Assembly (NCBI GenBank): GCA_946886075.1
Contig: CAMPHR010000009.1
Span: 1-64,000, forward strand
Direction: 5' to 3'
Length of the DNA stretch: 64,000 nt
Origin: an uncultured Novosphingobium sp.
GTDB taxonomy: Bacteria > Pseudomonadota > Alphaproteobacteria > Sphingomonadales > Sphingomonadaceae
The number at the start of each line of letters is the position of its first letter. Position 1 is the first letter of the stretch. The position numbers and the translations under genes are program-made. Below, piece by piece: positions 34,392 to 43,548 of this stretch. The notes beneath the pieces are model-generated. The model was given only the letters and a program-made list of their open reading frames with translations, was not told where the DNA came from and did not search any database.

Positions 34392-37300
34392 TTAGTGAAA
34401 ATCATGGCTGCGAATGGGCAGAAGCTGCTCCGGCTCTGCGGTGGTCCTGAATGGCGGCGGGGACAATGTGCGACCGCTGGGGAACGCAGGATCACGCGGA
34501 TCGGGGCCGCCACCATGACTGGCGCCATCACCGCGACCAGGCGCCACGCTGAAGTCCGTGCGCCCCACTGAGCGAAGCATCTCGTCATGATCGATGATCC
34601 GGTCGCAGATGATGTGGATGACCTCGCCTTCCTTCTGCAGCTTTCCGCGCATCGCGATCATTGAGGCTGACATTACCTGCCGCCGGTAGATTTCAAATTT
34701 GCTCGGCCAGAGGATGCCTTGAGCCACCCCCGCTTCATCCTCGATCGTGACGAACAGCACGCCCTTGGCCGATCCTGGCCGCTGCCGCACCAGGATGACG
34801 CCAGCAACCTCGACATTGCGTCCATCTCGGATCGAGCGAAGATCAGTGCAGCGCACGATGTTCATGGCATCAAGCTGCGATCGCAGGAAGCTCAGCGGAT
34901 GCGCGCGCAGCGACAGCTGGAGCGAGCGATAATCCTCCACCACCTCACGGCCTTCGGTCATGGGCTGTAGGGCAACTGGTGCCTCCAGACCTTCGGCCGA
35001 GAATTTCCCCTCCCGCTCGTCGGCCGCGGCAAAGAGCGGCAGCGGCGCTTCACCGAGCCCCTTCACCTTCCAGAGCCCCTGCCGCCGGTCCTGCGCGATG
35101 CAGGAGAAGGCGTCCGCCTCTGCCAGCCGCTCGATCGCGGCGCGCGGCACGCGCGCGCGGCGCCATACCTCTTCAACGCTCGCGAACGGTGCTGGTCCAC
35201 GGGCAGCGACGATCGCCGCGCCATGAAGATTGGCAAGGCCGCGCACCTGCCGAAACCCCAGCCGCACCGCCCTATAGCGGCCGCGTGCTGGCTCTAGCGT
35301 ACAGTCCCAGTGGCTGTGATTAATCGACACGGGCCGCACCTCCACGCCATGTTGACGAGCGTCGCGCACAATCTGCGCCGGGGCATAGAAGCCCATCGGC
35401 TGGGCGTTCAGAAGGGCAGCGCAGAACACGTCGGGATGATGATGCTTCATCCAGGAAGAGGCATAGGCGATCTTGGCGAAGCTCGCGGCATGGCTCTCGG
35501 GAAAGCCATAGCTGCCAAAGCCCTCGATCTGCTTGAAGGTGCGCTCGGCAAAATCCTTGGGGTAGCCACGCGACACCATGCCGTTCACCAGCTTGTCGTA
35601 AAAGTGGCTGACCCCGCCGGTGAGCTTGAACGTCGCCATGGCGCGGCGCAGCTGGTCGGCCTCGCCGGGCGTGAACCCGGCGCCCACGATCGCGACCTTC
35701 ATCGCCTGCTCCTGGAACAGCGGCACGCCCAGCGTCTTCTTGAGCACAGCCTTCAGCTCTTGCCTAGGATATTCCGGCTGCTCCTTGCCCTCGCGGCGGC
35801 GCAGATAAGGATGAACCATGTCGCCCTGGATGGGGCCTGGACGGACGATCGCCACTTCGATGACGAGGTCGTAAAACTCCTTCGGCTTGATGCGGGGCAG
35901 CATCGACATCTGCGCGCGGCTTTCGATCTGGAAGACGCCCAGCGTATCGGCGCGCTGGATCATCGCATAGACGGCGGGATCATCGTCCTGGAGATCGGCC
36001 ATGCCGATGCTGATGCCCTTATGCTCTTCGAGCAGATTAAAGGCGCGGTTCATGCAGCCGAGCATGCCAAGGCCCAGCACATCGACCTTCATGAACTTCA
36101 AGGCGTCAATATCATCCTTGTCCCATTCGATGATCTGCCGGTCTTCCATCCGAGCGGGCTCGATCGGCACCAGATCGTCAAGCCGGTCTTGGGCCAGTAC
36201 AAAGCCCCCGGGATGCTGCGACAAATGCCGCGGCGTCCCGATTAGTTGACGCGACAGCTCCAGCGTGAGCTTCAGCCGGTGATCGTCGGCGTTCAAATTG
36301 AGGCTCTCAATCTGTTCTTGGGCAATGCCGTCCATCGACCAGCCCCAGACAAGGCCGGTCAGCATCTTGGTGAGGTCGCGCGGCAGTCCTAGCGCCTTGC
36401 CGACCTCGGCCACGGCGCCGCGCGTGCGGTAGCGGGTGACCACGGCCGTCAGCGCCGAGCGGGTCCGGCCATAGGTCTCATAGATCCACTGGATGATCTC
36501 CTCGCGCCGCTCATGCTCGAAATCGACGTCGATGTCGGGCGGCTCCTTGCGCTCGCCCGAGACGAAGCGCTCAAACAGCAGCTCATGCTTGATCGGATCG
36601 ATCGAGGTGATGCCAAGCATGAAGCAGACGCAGCTATTCGCCGCCGAGCCGCGCCCCTGGCAGAGAATGCCGCGCCGTCGGCTTTCGGCGACGATCGCAT
36701 GGACGGTCAGGAAATAAGGTGCATAGCCCAGTTGATCGATCAGCCGCAGCTCATGCTGGATCTGCTCACGGTAGGCTTCGGGCACGCCTTGCGGAAACAT
36801 CCTGGCGGCAGCTTCGCCCGTCAGCGCCGCGAGCGCCTCCTGCGCAGTGCGACCTTCCATCACCTGCTCATAGGGATATTGATATTGAATCTCGCCAAGA
36901 TCGAACCGGCACTGGTCGGCGATGTCCGCGCTCGCCTGAATCGCGTCGGGAAAGGCGGCGAAACGCCGCTCCATCTCCTCAGGAGATTTGAGGTTGCGAT
37001 CCATATGGCGTTCGCGCCTGAACCCGAGCCCATCGATGGTGGTGCCCTCGCGGATCGCGGTCATGACATCCTGCAGCGGCCGGGCTTCAGGCGTGTGATA
37101 AAGAATATCGCCGGTGGCGACGCTGCGTACGCCTGCCTGCCCCGCCATGGCGTCGAGCGCGTGCAGACGGGCAAGGTCATCCGGGCGACGCCGGAAAGAC
37201 AGCGCCACATAGCCGTGGCGTCCAAAGACATTGCGAAGATCAGTCAGGTTGGCGAGCGTCTCGCTGTCAGGCAGGTCCGGCATCAGGATGGCGATCATGC

Positions 37301-37652
37301 CCTCGGCATGGTTCGCCACATCCGCCCAGTCGAGCAGGCAGCAGCCCTTGCCGCCGCGCGCCTTGCCAATGGACAAAAGCCTCGTTAGGCGGGACCAGCC
37401 GGGCCGGTCGGTCGGATAGAGCAGCAAGGCGCGGCCGTCGGTGAGATCCACGCGCGTGCCCGCGATCATCCGGACCTGGGTCGCCTTCTGCGCTTCCCAC
37501 CCCCGCACCACGCCAGCAACGCTGCCCCAGTCGGCAAGGCCAAGCGCCTTGTGGCCAAGCAAGGCAGCGGCAGAGAAGAGCTGCTCGGGCGAAGAGGCGC
37601 CGCGCAGGAAGGAAAAGTGGCTGGTTACCTGCAGCTCGACATAGCAGGCCAT
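34392..37652 (-). CDS. dnaE2: Error-prone DNA polymerase DnaE2 (ImuC)
   Basis: The 1086-residue C-family polymerase has an N-terminal PHP domain ([35 protein letters not shown]). The polymerase core has [20 protein letters not shown] (catalytic Asp pair, about residue 375) and [18 protein letters not shown]. The C-terminal part has an OB fold ([20 protein letters not shown]). It performs translesion synthesis with ImuA and ImuB. Its start overlaps the imuB stop by one base. The last gene of the LexA-controlled imuA-imuB-dnaE2 operon. Confidence 0.95.
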   Translation of the reverse strand: MACYVELQVTSHFSFLRGASSPEQLFSAAALLGHKALGLADWGSVAGVVRGWEAQKATQVRMIAGTRVDLTDGRALLLYPTDRPGWSRLTRLLSIGKARGGKGCCLLDWADVANHAEGMIAILMPDLPDSETLANLTDLRNVFGRHGYVALSFRRRPDDLARLHALDAMAGQAGVRSVATGDILYHTPEARPLQDVMTAIREGTTIDGLGFRRERHMDRNLKSPEEMERRFAAFPDAIQASADIADQCRFDLGEIQYQYPYEQVMEGRTAQEALAALTGEAAARMFPQGVPEAYREQIQHELRLIDQLGYAPYFLTVHAIVAESRRRGILCQGRGSAANSCVCFMLGITSIDPIKHELLFERFVSGERKEPPDIDVDFEHERREEIIQWIYETYGRTRSALTAVVTRYRTRGAVAEVGKALGLPRDLTKMLTGLVWGWSMDGIAQEQIESLNLNADDHRLKLTLELSRQLIGTPRHLSQHPGGFVLAQDRLDDLVPIEPARMEDRQIIEWDKDDIDALKFMKVDVLGLGMLGCMNRAFNLLEEHKGISIGMADLQDDDPAVYAMIQRADTLGVFQIESRAQMSMLPRIKPKEFYDLVIEVAIVRPGPIQGDMVHPYLRRREGKEQPEYPRQELKAVLKKTLGVPLFQEQAMKVAIVGAGFTPGEADQLRRAMATFKLTGGVSHFYDKLVNGMVSRGYPKDFAERTFKQIEGFGSYGFPESHAASFAKIAYASSWMKHHHPDVFCAALLNAQPMGFYAPAQIVRDARQHGVEVRPVSINHSHWDCTLEPARGRYRAVRLGFRQVRGLANLHGAAIVAARGPAPFASVEEVWRRARVPRAAIERLAEADAFSCIAQDRRQGLWKVKGLGEAPLPLFAAADEREGKFSAEGLEAPVALQPMTEGREVVEDYRSLQLSLRAHPLSFLRSQLDAMNIVRCTDLRSIRDGRNVEVAGVILVRQRPGSAKGVLFVTIEDEAGVAQGILWPSKFEIYRRQVMSASMIAMRGKLQKEGEVIHIICDRIIDHDEMLRSVGRTDFSVAPGRGDGASHGGGPDPRDPAFPSGRTLSPPPFRTTAEPEQLLPIRSHDFH

Positions 37653-39463
37653 CAGCCGAACATCCCATGCATGTACCAGCTCAAATCGCCGGTCTGCTCA
37701 TCCACGCCATCGCCGCGGCGGAACAGCCAGAAGCGCTCGCCACCTTGCGTCTCCACCCGGAAATAGTCCCGCACGGCCCAGAGCTCCTTGGGCGTGCGCC
37801 ACCATTCGCCATGGATTCGCTCAGGACCGTCGCCCGCCACCACCCGATAGACGGTGCCGCGCCAGGTGAAGCGGCGCGGCGGATGGTCGGGGAGCAGCGC
37901 CACCACATGCGAGAGCAACTCTGGCCGCTTCAGCAGGCGCACCGGCCGCTTCCATGCCGGCCAACCCAAGGGCTTTGCCAGTGCCTCGACGCGCCGGACC
38001 GCGCGCTCGGGCACATCGCTTTCCTGCGAAGACAGGCGGAACGGCGCGTCGGGCTCAATCCTTCCGGCGAGCTGATCAATCAGTGGTGCAATGTCCGGCG
38101 CCCCGTCGCTGGTGCCAAGACCGGCCTCCAGCGTCTGCGCTTTAAGTGTCTCCACGCGCGGCGCGGTCAGGCTCATCGCTTCTATGCCAAGCCCTGGATC
38201 AATCCGCTCGACCCGCATGCCAAGCATGCGCTTTAAATGCTTGGGCTCTCGCGTCGCGCGCGATGTACCGATCGCCACATGCTGCTCGCTGCCATCGACG
38301 ATTTGGCAAGTGAGGTGGGCGGTTCGCAACCCGAGCCCTCTCTCCTGAAGCTGGAGGACCAGATCATCGACCAGGTCGCCGATGACCTGGGTGATGGCTT
38401 CCGCCGTGCCGATCGGCTCAATCAGCTGCCGCTCCACCCGCGGCGCTTCGAACGGCACGACCGGGACGATCGGCTCAGCCACTAACCCGCGTGCCTGATC
38501 GAGGCGGCGGACGGCGGCAAGGCCAAGACGCTTGGCCAGAGGCGCGCGCGGCATCGGGTAGAGATCCGCGATCCGCTCCAGCCCAAAACGGGCGGCAGAC
38601 GCCAACGCCTCTTGCTCAAGCCGCAGCCCCGCGAGCGGCAGGTCAGCAATGGCCTCGGCTTCAGCGCGGGGCGGCAGCAGGGTAATGGCTTGGCTCCCAT
38701 AGCGTGCCAGTGCATGGGCAGCGCCCGGCGTGCCCGCGACAGCGATGCGGGCGCTAAAGCCCAGCCGCTCAAGGAAGCGCAGCAGATGTTTGCAAAAACG
38801 CGCCTCGCCGCCGAACAAGTGGGTGGTGCCGGTAAGGTCCAGCCACAGGCCATCGCCCCCAGATGGGCAGGCGGTCGGCGTCCAGTGGCTGACCGCATGG
38901 AGCGCGAGCCGATCCAGCCAGGCGCGATCGGCGTCGGGATCGGCCTCCCGCACCTGGAGGTCGGTCACCAGCGCCCGGGCGTGAGCGGCCGCCATGCCGG
39001 GACGCAGGCCTAATCCAAGCGCCACTGGACAGGCGGCGGTGACCACATCGCGCTGTCCCGTCCGAGTTACCAGGATGGTCGGCTTGCCCCACAAGCTCGT
39101 CCAGCTGAGTACGGGCGCCAAGCGGACGCTGGCGCCGCTTTCATCGGCCGGCATGGCCCTGAACGGATGTTCCGCCGCCTCGCTGCGGCGCCCCATCTCG
39201 CGCATCGTCGGGCGCTGATGGGCTGGCAGTGCATCGATCTCGCTCTGGCTCGGCCGCGGTGCCTCATCGCGTGCCCAGCGCGCACCCGGTCGCCAGCCGC
39301 CGCCACGTGGGACAGAACAGGCTCCGGGATTATCGTCGATCGGGCTGGCAAGGCGGGGAGCGAGCGACGCCGCAGCCGACTCAGGCCGCCTGGCTGGCCG
39401 CTCCAGCCGCCGCAGGCGCTCTATGGCGAGCTGGGGCAGGTAGAGCGAGGCGACCCTGGTCAT
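37652..39463 (-). CDS. imuB: ImuB, Y-family polymerase-like translesion factor
   Basis: From [19 protein letters not shown] the protein is 603 residues, an ImuB-type Y-family protein. It shows [35 protein letters not shown] and the little-finger part [17 protein letters not shown]...LPLAGLRLE. ImuB usually lacks the catalytic acidic residues and instead links the clamp to DnaE2. The first 83 bases overlap imuA in another frame. A C-terminal block ([25 protein letters not shown]) is typical. Canonical clamp-binding QL(S/D)LF is not obvious. Confidence 0.93.
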   Translation of the reverse strand: MTRVASLYLPQLAIERLRRLERPARRPESAAASLAPRLASPIDDNPGACSVPRGGGWRPGARWARDEAPRPSQSEIDALPAHQRPTMREMGRRSEAAEHPFRAMPADESGASVRLAPVLSWTSLWGKPTILVTRTGQRDVVTAACPVALGLGLRPGMAAAHARALVTDLQVREADPDADRAWLDRLALHAVSHWTPTACPSGGDGLWLDLTGTTHLFGGEARFCKHLLRFLERLGFSARIAVAGTPGAAHALARYGSQAITLLPPRAEAEAIADLPLAGLRLEQEALASAARFGLERIADLYPMPRAPLAKRLGLAAVRRLDQARGLVAEPIVPVVPFEAPRVERQLIEPIGTAEAITQVIGDLVDDLVLQLQERGLGLRTAHLTCQIVDGSEQHVAIGTSRATREPKHLKRMLGMRVERIDPGLGIEAMSLTAPRVETLKAQTLEAGLGTSDGAPDIAPLIDQLAGRIEPDAPFRLSSQESDVPERAVRRVEALAKPLGWPAWKRPVRLLKRPELLSHVVALLPDHPPRRFTWRGTVYRVVAGDGPERIHGEWWRTPKELWAVRDYFRVETQGGERFWLFRRGDGVDEQTGDLSWYMHGMFG

Positions 39464-40157
39464 CGCACGCATCCAGTTCAAGGGAGAAGGGATTGCCATT
39501 GCGCTGGCGGACAAGCTCGACCGACCAGCGTGCGCGTCCGACCCCCGGATGGGGGAGAGGCGCCGATGGCACACAGCCGATCCGCCAGCGCGTCATAGCC
39601 GAGGACAGCCCGCTCAATGGGCAGCGGTCACGGGTACGATGACGACGGTAAAGCAGCATCGGCGTCTTGCCGTCGGAAGCGGCGAGCTGCAGCCGCCGCG
39701 TTGCCGTCTGGTCGGCGGATTTTACCTCGGCGACAACGCAAGCAAGCGAGCCATCACGCAGGGCATCCTCAGCCATGGCGAGCACCGCGCTGTCGCTCAT
39801 GCCCTGCGCATAAAGCACCTTGTCCGGGGCAAGTCCCACCTGTTCAAGGCCTGGTGCATAGAGATCTAACCGGGTGAGGGCCCAGAAGGCGGTGAAATCA
39901 GGCTTGCTGGCGAAACGCGCGGCTATGCCAGCGATGAACAGCGTCGCTGCCGCATCATCAGTGAGCGTCGGGCAAGCCGCGGCGACCTCGTGCAATGCCG
40001 CGCCATCCAGCCCGCCATCGGCAAGGCGATCATCAAGCGCGGCGATGCCAAAAGGCAAGGCTGGGCCACGCTCGCCACGCGCCTGCGCCAGCTCAGCCAA
40101 TAAGGCGGCGAGCGGCGGGGTGCGGGACTGATCAGATCGGGAAGCAATGCAGGCCAT
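39381..40157 (-). CDS. imuA: ImuA, RecA-like SOS mutagenesis protein
   Basis: The 258-residue protein from ATG 40157 has a degraded RecA-like core (PFGIAALDDRLADGGLDGAALHEVAA, DKVLYAQGMSDSAVLAMAEDAL, GSLACVVAEVKSADQTATRRL) with no intact Walker A, as in ImuA/SulA-type proteins of imu cassettes. It starts an operon with imuB and dnaE2. A LexA box sits 21-35 bases upstream, so expression should rise after DNA damage. A TTG at 40175 is an alternative start. The overlap with imuB implies coupled translation. Confidence 0.92.
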   Translation of the reverse strand: MACIASRSDQSRTPPLAALLAELAQARGERGPALPFGIAALDDRLADGGLDGAALHEVAAACPTLTDDAAATLFIAGIAARFASKPDFTAFWALTRLDLYAPGLEQVGLAPDKVLYAQGMSDSAVLAMAEDALRDGSLACVVAEVKSADQTATRRLQLAASDGKTPMLLYRRHRTRDRCPLSGLSSAMTRWRIGCVPSAPLPHPGVGRARWSVELVRQRNGNPFSLELDACDDQGRLALPAPARHRAPAAAGAASQAA

Positions 40158-40177
40158 GGGAACATATCGACTCAAAT

Positions 40178-40192
40178 GTTCCCTTTATGTTC
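40178..40192 (-). promoter_or_regulatory. LexA box upstream of imuA
   Basis: GTTC-N7-GTTC (plus-strand reading GTTCCCTTTATGTTC) is an exact match to the alphaproteobacterial LexA operator. It lies 21 bases before the imuA ATG. LexA binding here would repress imuA-imuB-dnaE2 until SOS induction. Confidence 0.9.
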
Positions 40193-40258
40193 CAGTGTGC
40201 CGCCAGATTCGTCAAGCGCGATGAATCTCCTGTGTCCGCTATGTTGGGCTTTGCCTGT

Positions 40259-40684
40259 TCAGATCCCCAGAAGCTTTATCGTTGCAGCATCTCGCTCGCC
40301 ACCGAACCAGCGATCAATCGCACTGGCGAACAGCGGATCGGGTTTCGCCGCTTCGAACAAGGTGAGGGATGAGCGCAGCTTTATCGCATCGATGCTGCCG
40401 AACACGGCAACGGCGTCGCTGGTCGCAAGCTGCTGCAGTGCTTCCACGCTCGCGCGATAGCGGGGCCCAAGCAGTTCGTGCTCCAGATAGGCGCGCGCCT
40501 CCTCCATCGAAGCGATGCCATAATAGTGCGCGGTAGGGCTTTGCCCCAAATCACGCAGCTGCGGGAAGATGAACCACATCCAGTGCGTGCGCTTCGCTCC
40601 GGCGCGGATCTCGGCCAGAGCCACTGCGTAGCTGTTCGCCTGGGCCTCGATAAAGCGGGCCAGAGTGGCGTCGCTTGTTATCAC
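40259..40684 (-). CDS. DUF1810 family protein
   Basis: The 141-residue protein matches DUF1810: RFIEAQANSYAVALAEIRAG, KRTHWMWFIFPQLRDLG, SPTAHYYGIASMEEARAYL, LRSSLTLFEAA. Its biochemical role is unknown; the fold is related to NADAR-type ADP-ribose processing proteins. The start overlaps the stop of the SRAP gene (GTGA/ATGA-type), so it is made from the same LexA-box-linked transcript, which suggests a role in the DNA-damage response. Confidence 0.85.
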   Translation of the reverse strand: MITSDATLARFIEAQANSYAVALAEIRAGAKRTHWMWFIFPQLRDLGQSPTAHYYGIASMEEARAYLEHELLGPRYRASVEALQQLATSDAVAVFGSIDAIKLRSSLTLFEAAKPDPLFASAIDRWFGGERDAATIKLLGI

Positions 40685-41298
40685 AGCAGCGCTCCTTGTA
40701 CTGGCGGGGTGCCATAGACCTGGGTGACGGGCAGACTGCCTTGCGGCAGCGAGCGCAGAACGTCAGCGGCGGCTACGTCCGGATCAAGCCAGTCAGCCCA
40801 TTGATCGCGGGTCAAGGGGATGATCTGCCGGTGATGATAGGGCGCGACATCAGGACCTGCATCCATGGTGAGCATCGTGAAGGCTTCCCCCTGCGGGCTC
40901 TCGCGCCAGATGCCTGCGATGCAGAACCAGCGGTGATCGGTCATGGTGAAGAGCCATTTGTCGAGCCGCTTCTGCTTAGGCTCGACGGGATCGGTAAACT
41001 CGTAAAAGCCGTCGGCAAGGATCAGGCAACGGTTCGCGGTGAACGCCCGCCCTTCAGAGCGGAAATTATAAACGGGCTTGCCCTTGGGACTTGGCCAGCT
41101 CCATCGCCGGTTGACCAGCTCGCCTGATCCGCGCTCACCCTCGATCGAGCGGACGATCGGCGCAACATCGGTGATCTTGATATCCTCCCGCGCGGGCACG
41201 TTGGGCTTGCCCTCGGGCATCTTGATCTTGATTTTGAGGTCCTCGAAATCCTCGGCGATCGAGGCGATGTCGACCTCCAGCCTATAGTCGTTGCACAT
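40681..41298 (-). CDS. SRAP (YedK/HMCES) family protein
   Basis: The 205-residue protein is a canonical SRAP. After Met removal, Cys2 (MCNDYRLE) forms the thiazolidine bond with an abasic site. YNFRSEG (about 77-83), Glu100 in ADGFYEF and His155/156 in YHHRQIIP supply the rest of the active site. It protects single-stranded abasic DNA. LexA box 41335-41349 lies 36-50 bases upstream of its start. It leads the DUF1810 gene. Confidence 0.92.
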   Translation of the reverse strand: MCNDYRLEVDIASIAEDFEDLKIKIKMPEGKPNVPAREDIKITDVAPIVRSIEGERGSGELVNRRWSWPSPKGKPVYNFRSEGRAFTANRCLILADGFYEFTDPVEPKQKRLDKWLFTMTDHRWFCIAGIWRESPQGEAFTMLTMDAGPDVAPYHHRQIIPLTRDQWADWLDPDVAAADVLRSLPQGSLPVTQVYGTPPVQGALL

Positions 41299-41334
41299 CG
41301 CTCCTCCTTCTCCCCGCGCTTGCTCCCGCTATTC

Positions 41335-41349
41335 GTTCACTGTATGTTC
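41335..41349. promoter_or_regulatory. LexA box between divergent SRAP genes
   Basis: GTTC-ACTGTAT-GTTC is an exact LexA operator. It lies between the minus-strand SRAP gene (start 41298) and the plus-strand SRAP-like gene (ATG 41355, only 5 bases away), so one box may control both. Confidence 0.88.
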
Positions 41350-41354
41350 TAGAC

Positions 41355-41873
41355 ATGGATTCGAAAGCAACGCCCTTTGACTCCGATGCGCTCGGGAGCC
41401 GGCGCGCCATCATCCGGCGCAATCCCGATACCGTCTCAGAGATTGAGATGATCGAAGCGGCCTGGGGTTCCAACCCCCGCTTCAGTGACGGCGTGCGCTA
41501 TGAGTTCATCCGATCGGAAGGACGCACCTTCCCCACCAATCGCTGTCTGGTACCAGCCTCGGAGTTTCACATCCGCAACGGCGAGAAGAAATTTCGCGTG
41601 CGGCTGGAGGATGGCAACTTCTTCTATCTCGCTGCCATTTGGGAGCCGCCCCTGGGCGACTGGCCGGTCAGCTACCGCATCATCACGGTGGACGCGAACC
41701 CGGAGGTGATGCGCTATCAGGAGCGCCATGGTGCGATCATCCAGCGCCGGCAGGTGATGCAGTGGCTCGATTCCAGCGTGCCTGAAACAGATCTGCTGGT
41801 CACGCCGTCCCCGCATCTGTTCTCGATTAAGAAAATCCAGACGAGGCCTGCTCAGGGCCATTTGGCGCTTTGA
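41355..41873 (+). CDS. SRAP-like protein lacking catalytic Cys2
   Basis: The 172-residue protein aligns with SRAP from YEFIRSEGRTFPTNRCLVPA (like YNFRSEGRAFTANRCLI in the neighbour) through Glu70 in PASEFH and His125 in QERHGAII. However it begins MDSKATPFD instead of Met-Cys, so it cannot make the abasic-site crosslink in the usual way. Its ATG is 5 bases after the LexA box and has no ribosome site; the message may be leaderless. It may be a paralog with a new role or a regulator of the canonical SRAP. Confidence 0.85.
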   Translation: MDSKATPFDSDALGSRRAIIRRNPDTVSEIEMIEAAWGSNPRFSDGVRYEFIRSEGRTFPTNRCLVPASEFHIRNGEKKFRVRLEDGNFFYLAAIWEPPLGDWPVSYRIITVDANPEVMRYQERHGAIIQRRQVMQWLDSSVPETDLLVTPSPHLFSIKKIQTRPAQGHLAL

Positions 41874-42044
41874 CTAAAACTGACAGCCGTCCTTATCGAG
41901 CGCCACCTGCCGTTGATATGCCGAATTTAGTCTAGGACTGCCTTTTCGGACCATCCGCATGCCAAAGCCGATCATTCAAAGCGTCTCATCATCACGTGAA
42001 AGCCGCTTCCCTCATGTGAGGATTAAGAAGCAATGTTATTCAGC

Positions 42045-42236
42045 TCAACGTCCGACGGTACAAGAAGGCACGACCGGCTTCACAACCCTCACCTGATAGG
42101 TCTTCATCTCGCCGAAAAATTGCAAGCATCCCATTTCGACACAACCACGGCGCGGTAACATGTAGGAGGCTTTTTGCTGTCCTGAGATCCAGCTAAATAG
42201 GCAGGCAACCAAAGCAAATGCGAGGCTAACTCGCAT
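42045..42236 (-). CDS. Small putative exported protein
   Basis: The ATG at 42236 gives 63 residues with a signal-like N-terminus (MRVSLAFALVACLFSWISG) and two paired Cys later (CVEMGC). It sits divergent from the next regulator gene. No family is recognised; a longer frame to 42413 overlaps the regulator and is unlikely. Confidence 0.4.
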   Translation of the reverse strand: MRVSLAFALVACLFSWISGQQKASYMLPRRGCVEMGCLQFFGEMKTYQVRVVKPVVPSCTVGR

Positions 42237-42282
42237 AAAAATATGTGCCGCATTCTGCTGGCCGAAAGGGACGCGCGATCTA

Positions 42283-43010
42283 ATGTCTTCCGATGATGAC
42301 TCGAACCAGCGAAGAGCGCGAAATCTCATCGGGTGCCTTGTGTCATCGACAGGTCTTTCGGCTACCGAGATCGCCCGCCGGGCCGGGTTGGCGCCTTCCA
42401 CCCTTACACGCATCTACCCCAAAGCCTCGGTCGGCTATTCGCTTTCGCCACGCAGCATTGCCAAGATCAGGGAAGCCTTTCGCCGAGAGGTCGCTACTTG
42501 CGAAGTGAAAACAACCCAGCCCGGAAATGCTTCGGAGCCTGTCACAGCGGGAGATCTACCTGCCTCGGCCGTTCTTAATCGCCACCAAATTCCAGTTTAT
42601 GCAGCCACACCGCTCATTTCGCAGAATTCTGAGGTTCCGCGCATCCCTGAACTAGAGGCATGGGAGTGCGACCCCAGCCATCCAGCTACATACATGGCGG
42701 CGCCCTACCTCAGTCGAGAAGCGCAGCGCTACTTCGCCCTATACATCCCGAGCGAGTGCATGGAGCCGCGGTTCCGCGCTGGCGAAAAGGTGATTTTGGA
42801 TACAGTCAAGCCAGCGTCCATTGGCATGGATGTTTTGGTCCGACTTCGCGAAGAAACGCCATCCCCGATTGGACAATCGGTCGCCTACAGATGCGCGATC
42901 GCAATCTCGTCAGTCTGCTTCAGTACGGGAGCAACGTTTGCGTCTCGATACACCGCAGCAATATCAATCAAATTTTTCCCGTTATCGGTATGATCGACGA
43001 TGCCCTATAG
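42283..43010 (+). pseudogene. XRE/S24-like regulator with a one-base frameshift
   Basis: The N-terminus has a helix-turn-helix (LSATEIARRAGLAPSTLTRI, 26-45). The C-terminal domain has SECMEPRFRAGEKVILD and GMDVLVRLRE, an S24-like fold in which the catalytic Ser position is Cys159. After TPSP the frame is lost and stops at 42993. One extra C in the run 42863-42866 would restore PDWTIGRLQMRDRNLV and a natural end (QIFPVIGMIDDAL). Either a true mutation or a homopolymer error. Confidence 0.75.
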
Positions 43011-43037
43011 GGGTTCTTATCCCTCACCGGGCAAAAA

Positions 43038-43349
43038 CTATGTAGATGGTTCATCCACAAAATAGGGTCGAAACTCATGCGACCCTCCTTCAGCAAGGCA
43101 TCCACGAGAGGAGATTTCATCGATAACTGCTTGCTTGAGCTGCAGCGAGGATCTTATCAGAAGTTGAAGCTCCCGTATCGATCCGTCCTGCGTTCCTTGA
43201 ATATAGGGACCCTCGGCTTTCGGCCTACCAAGTTCGCCCGGCGAAGGCACAAAGAAGGACACCGTTCCATTCGGCCCTGGGATGATTGTCACGCAATAGC
43301 TTTCCAATCGTGCAATTAACGTTCGCGCGAGTTCTACGTAAAAATTCAT
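43038..43349 (-). CDS. Hypothetical protein, 103 aa
   Basis: A soluble helical-beta protein (ELARTLIARLESYCVTIIPG, REVQ-like IRELQLLIRSSLQLKQAVID) ending in FVDEPST. It reads like a real protein and sits convergent to the broken regulator. No family recognised. Confidence 0.45.
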   Translation of the reverse strand: MNFYVELARTLIARLESYCVTIIPGPNGTVSFFVPSPGELGRPKAEGPYIQGTQDGSIRELQLLIRSSLQLKQAVIDEISSRGCLAEGGSHEFRPYFVDEPST

Positions 43350-43548
43350 GCCGGTTCATAGCCTTCGAGTGTGTGACGATTCGCTGCCTGATCAGATCGA
43401 TTGACGCCTATTCAGGGATTGCTCTGCGCGTTCGGCGGATCGCCAAGGGAATGGAGAGGTGTTTCGCAAAAGCTGCGCTGCTCAGTTCTGGACTGGTCCA
43501 ACCAGACCAGCCGGAAAGCAGAAACTGAAAGGGAAGGCGCGATCCCCA

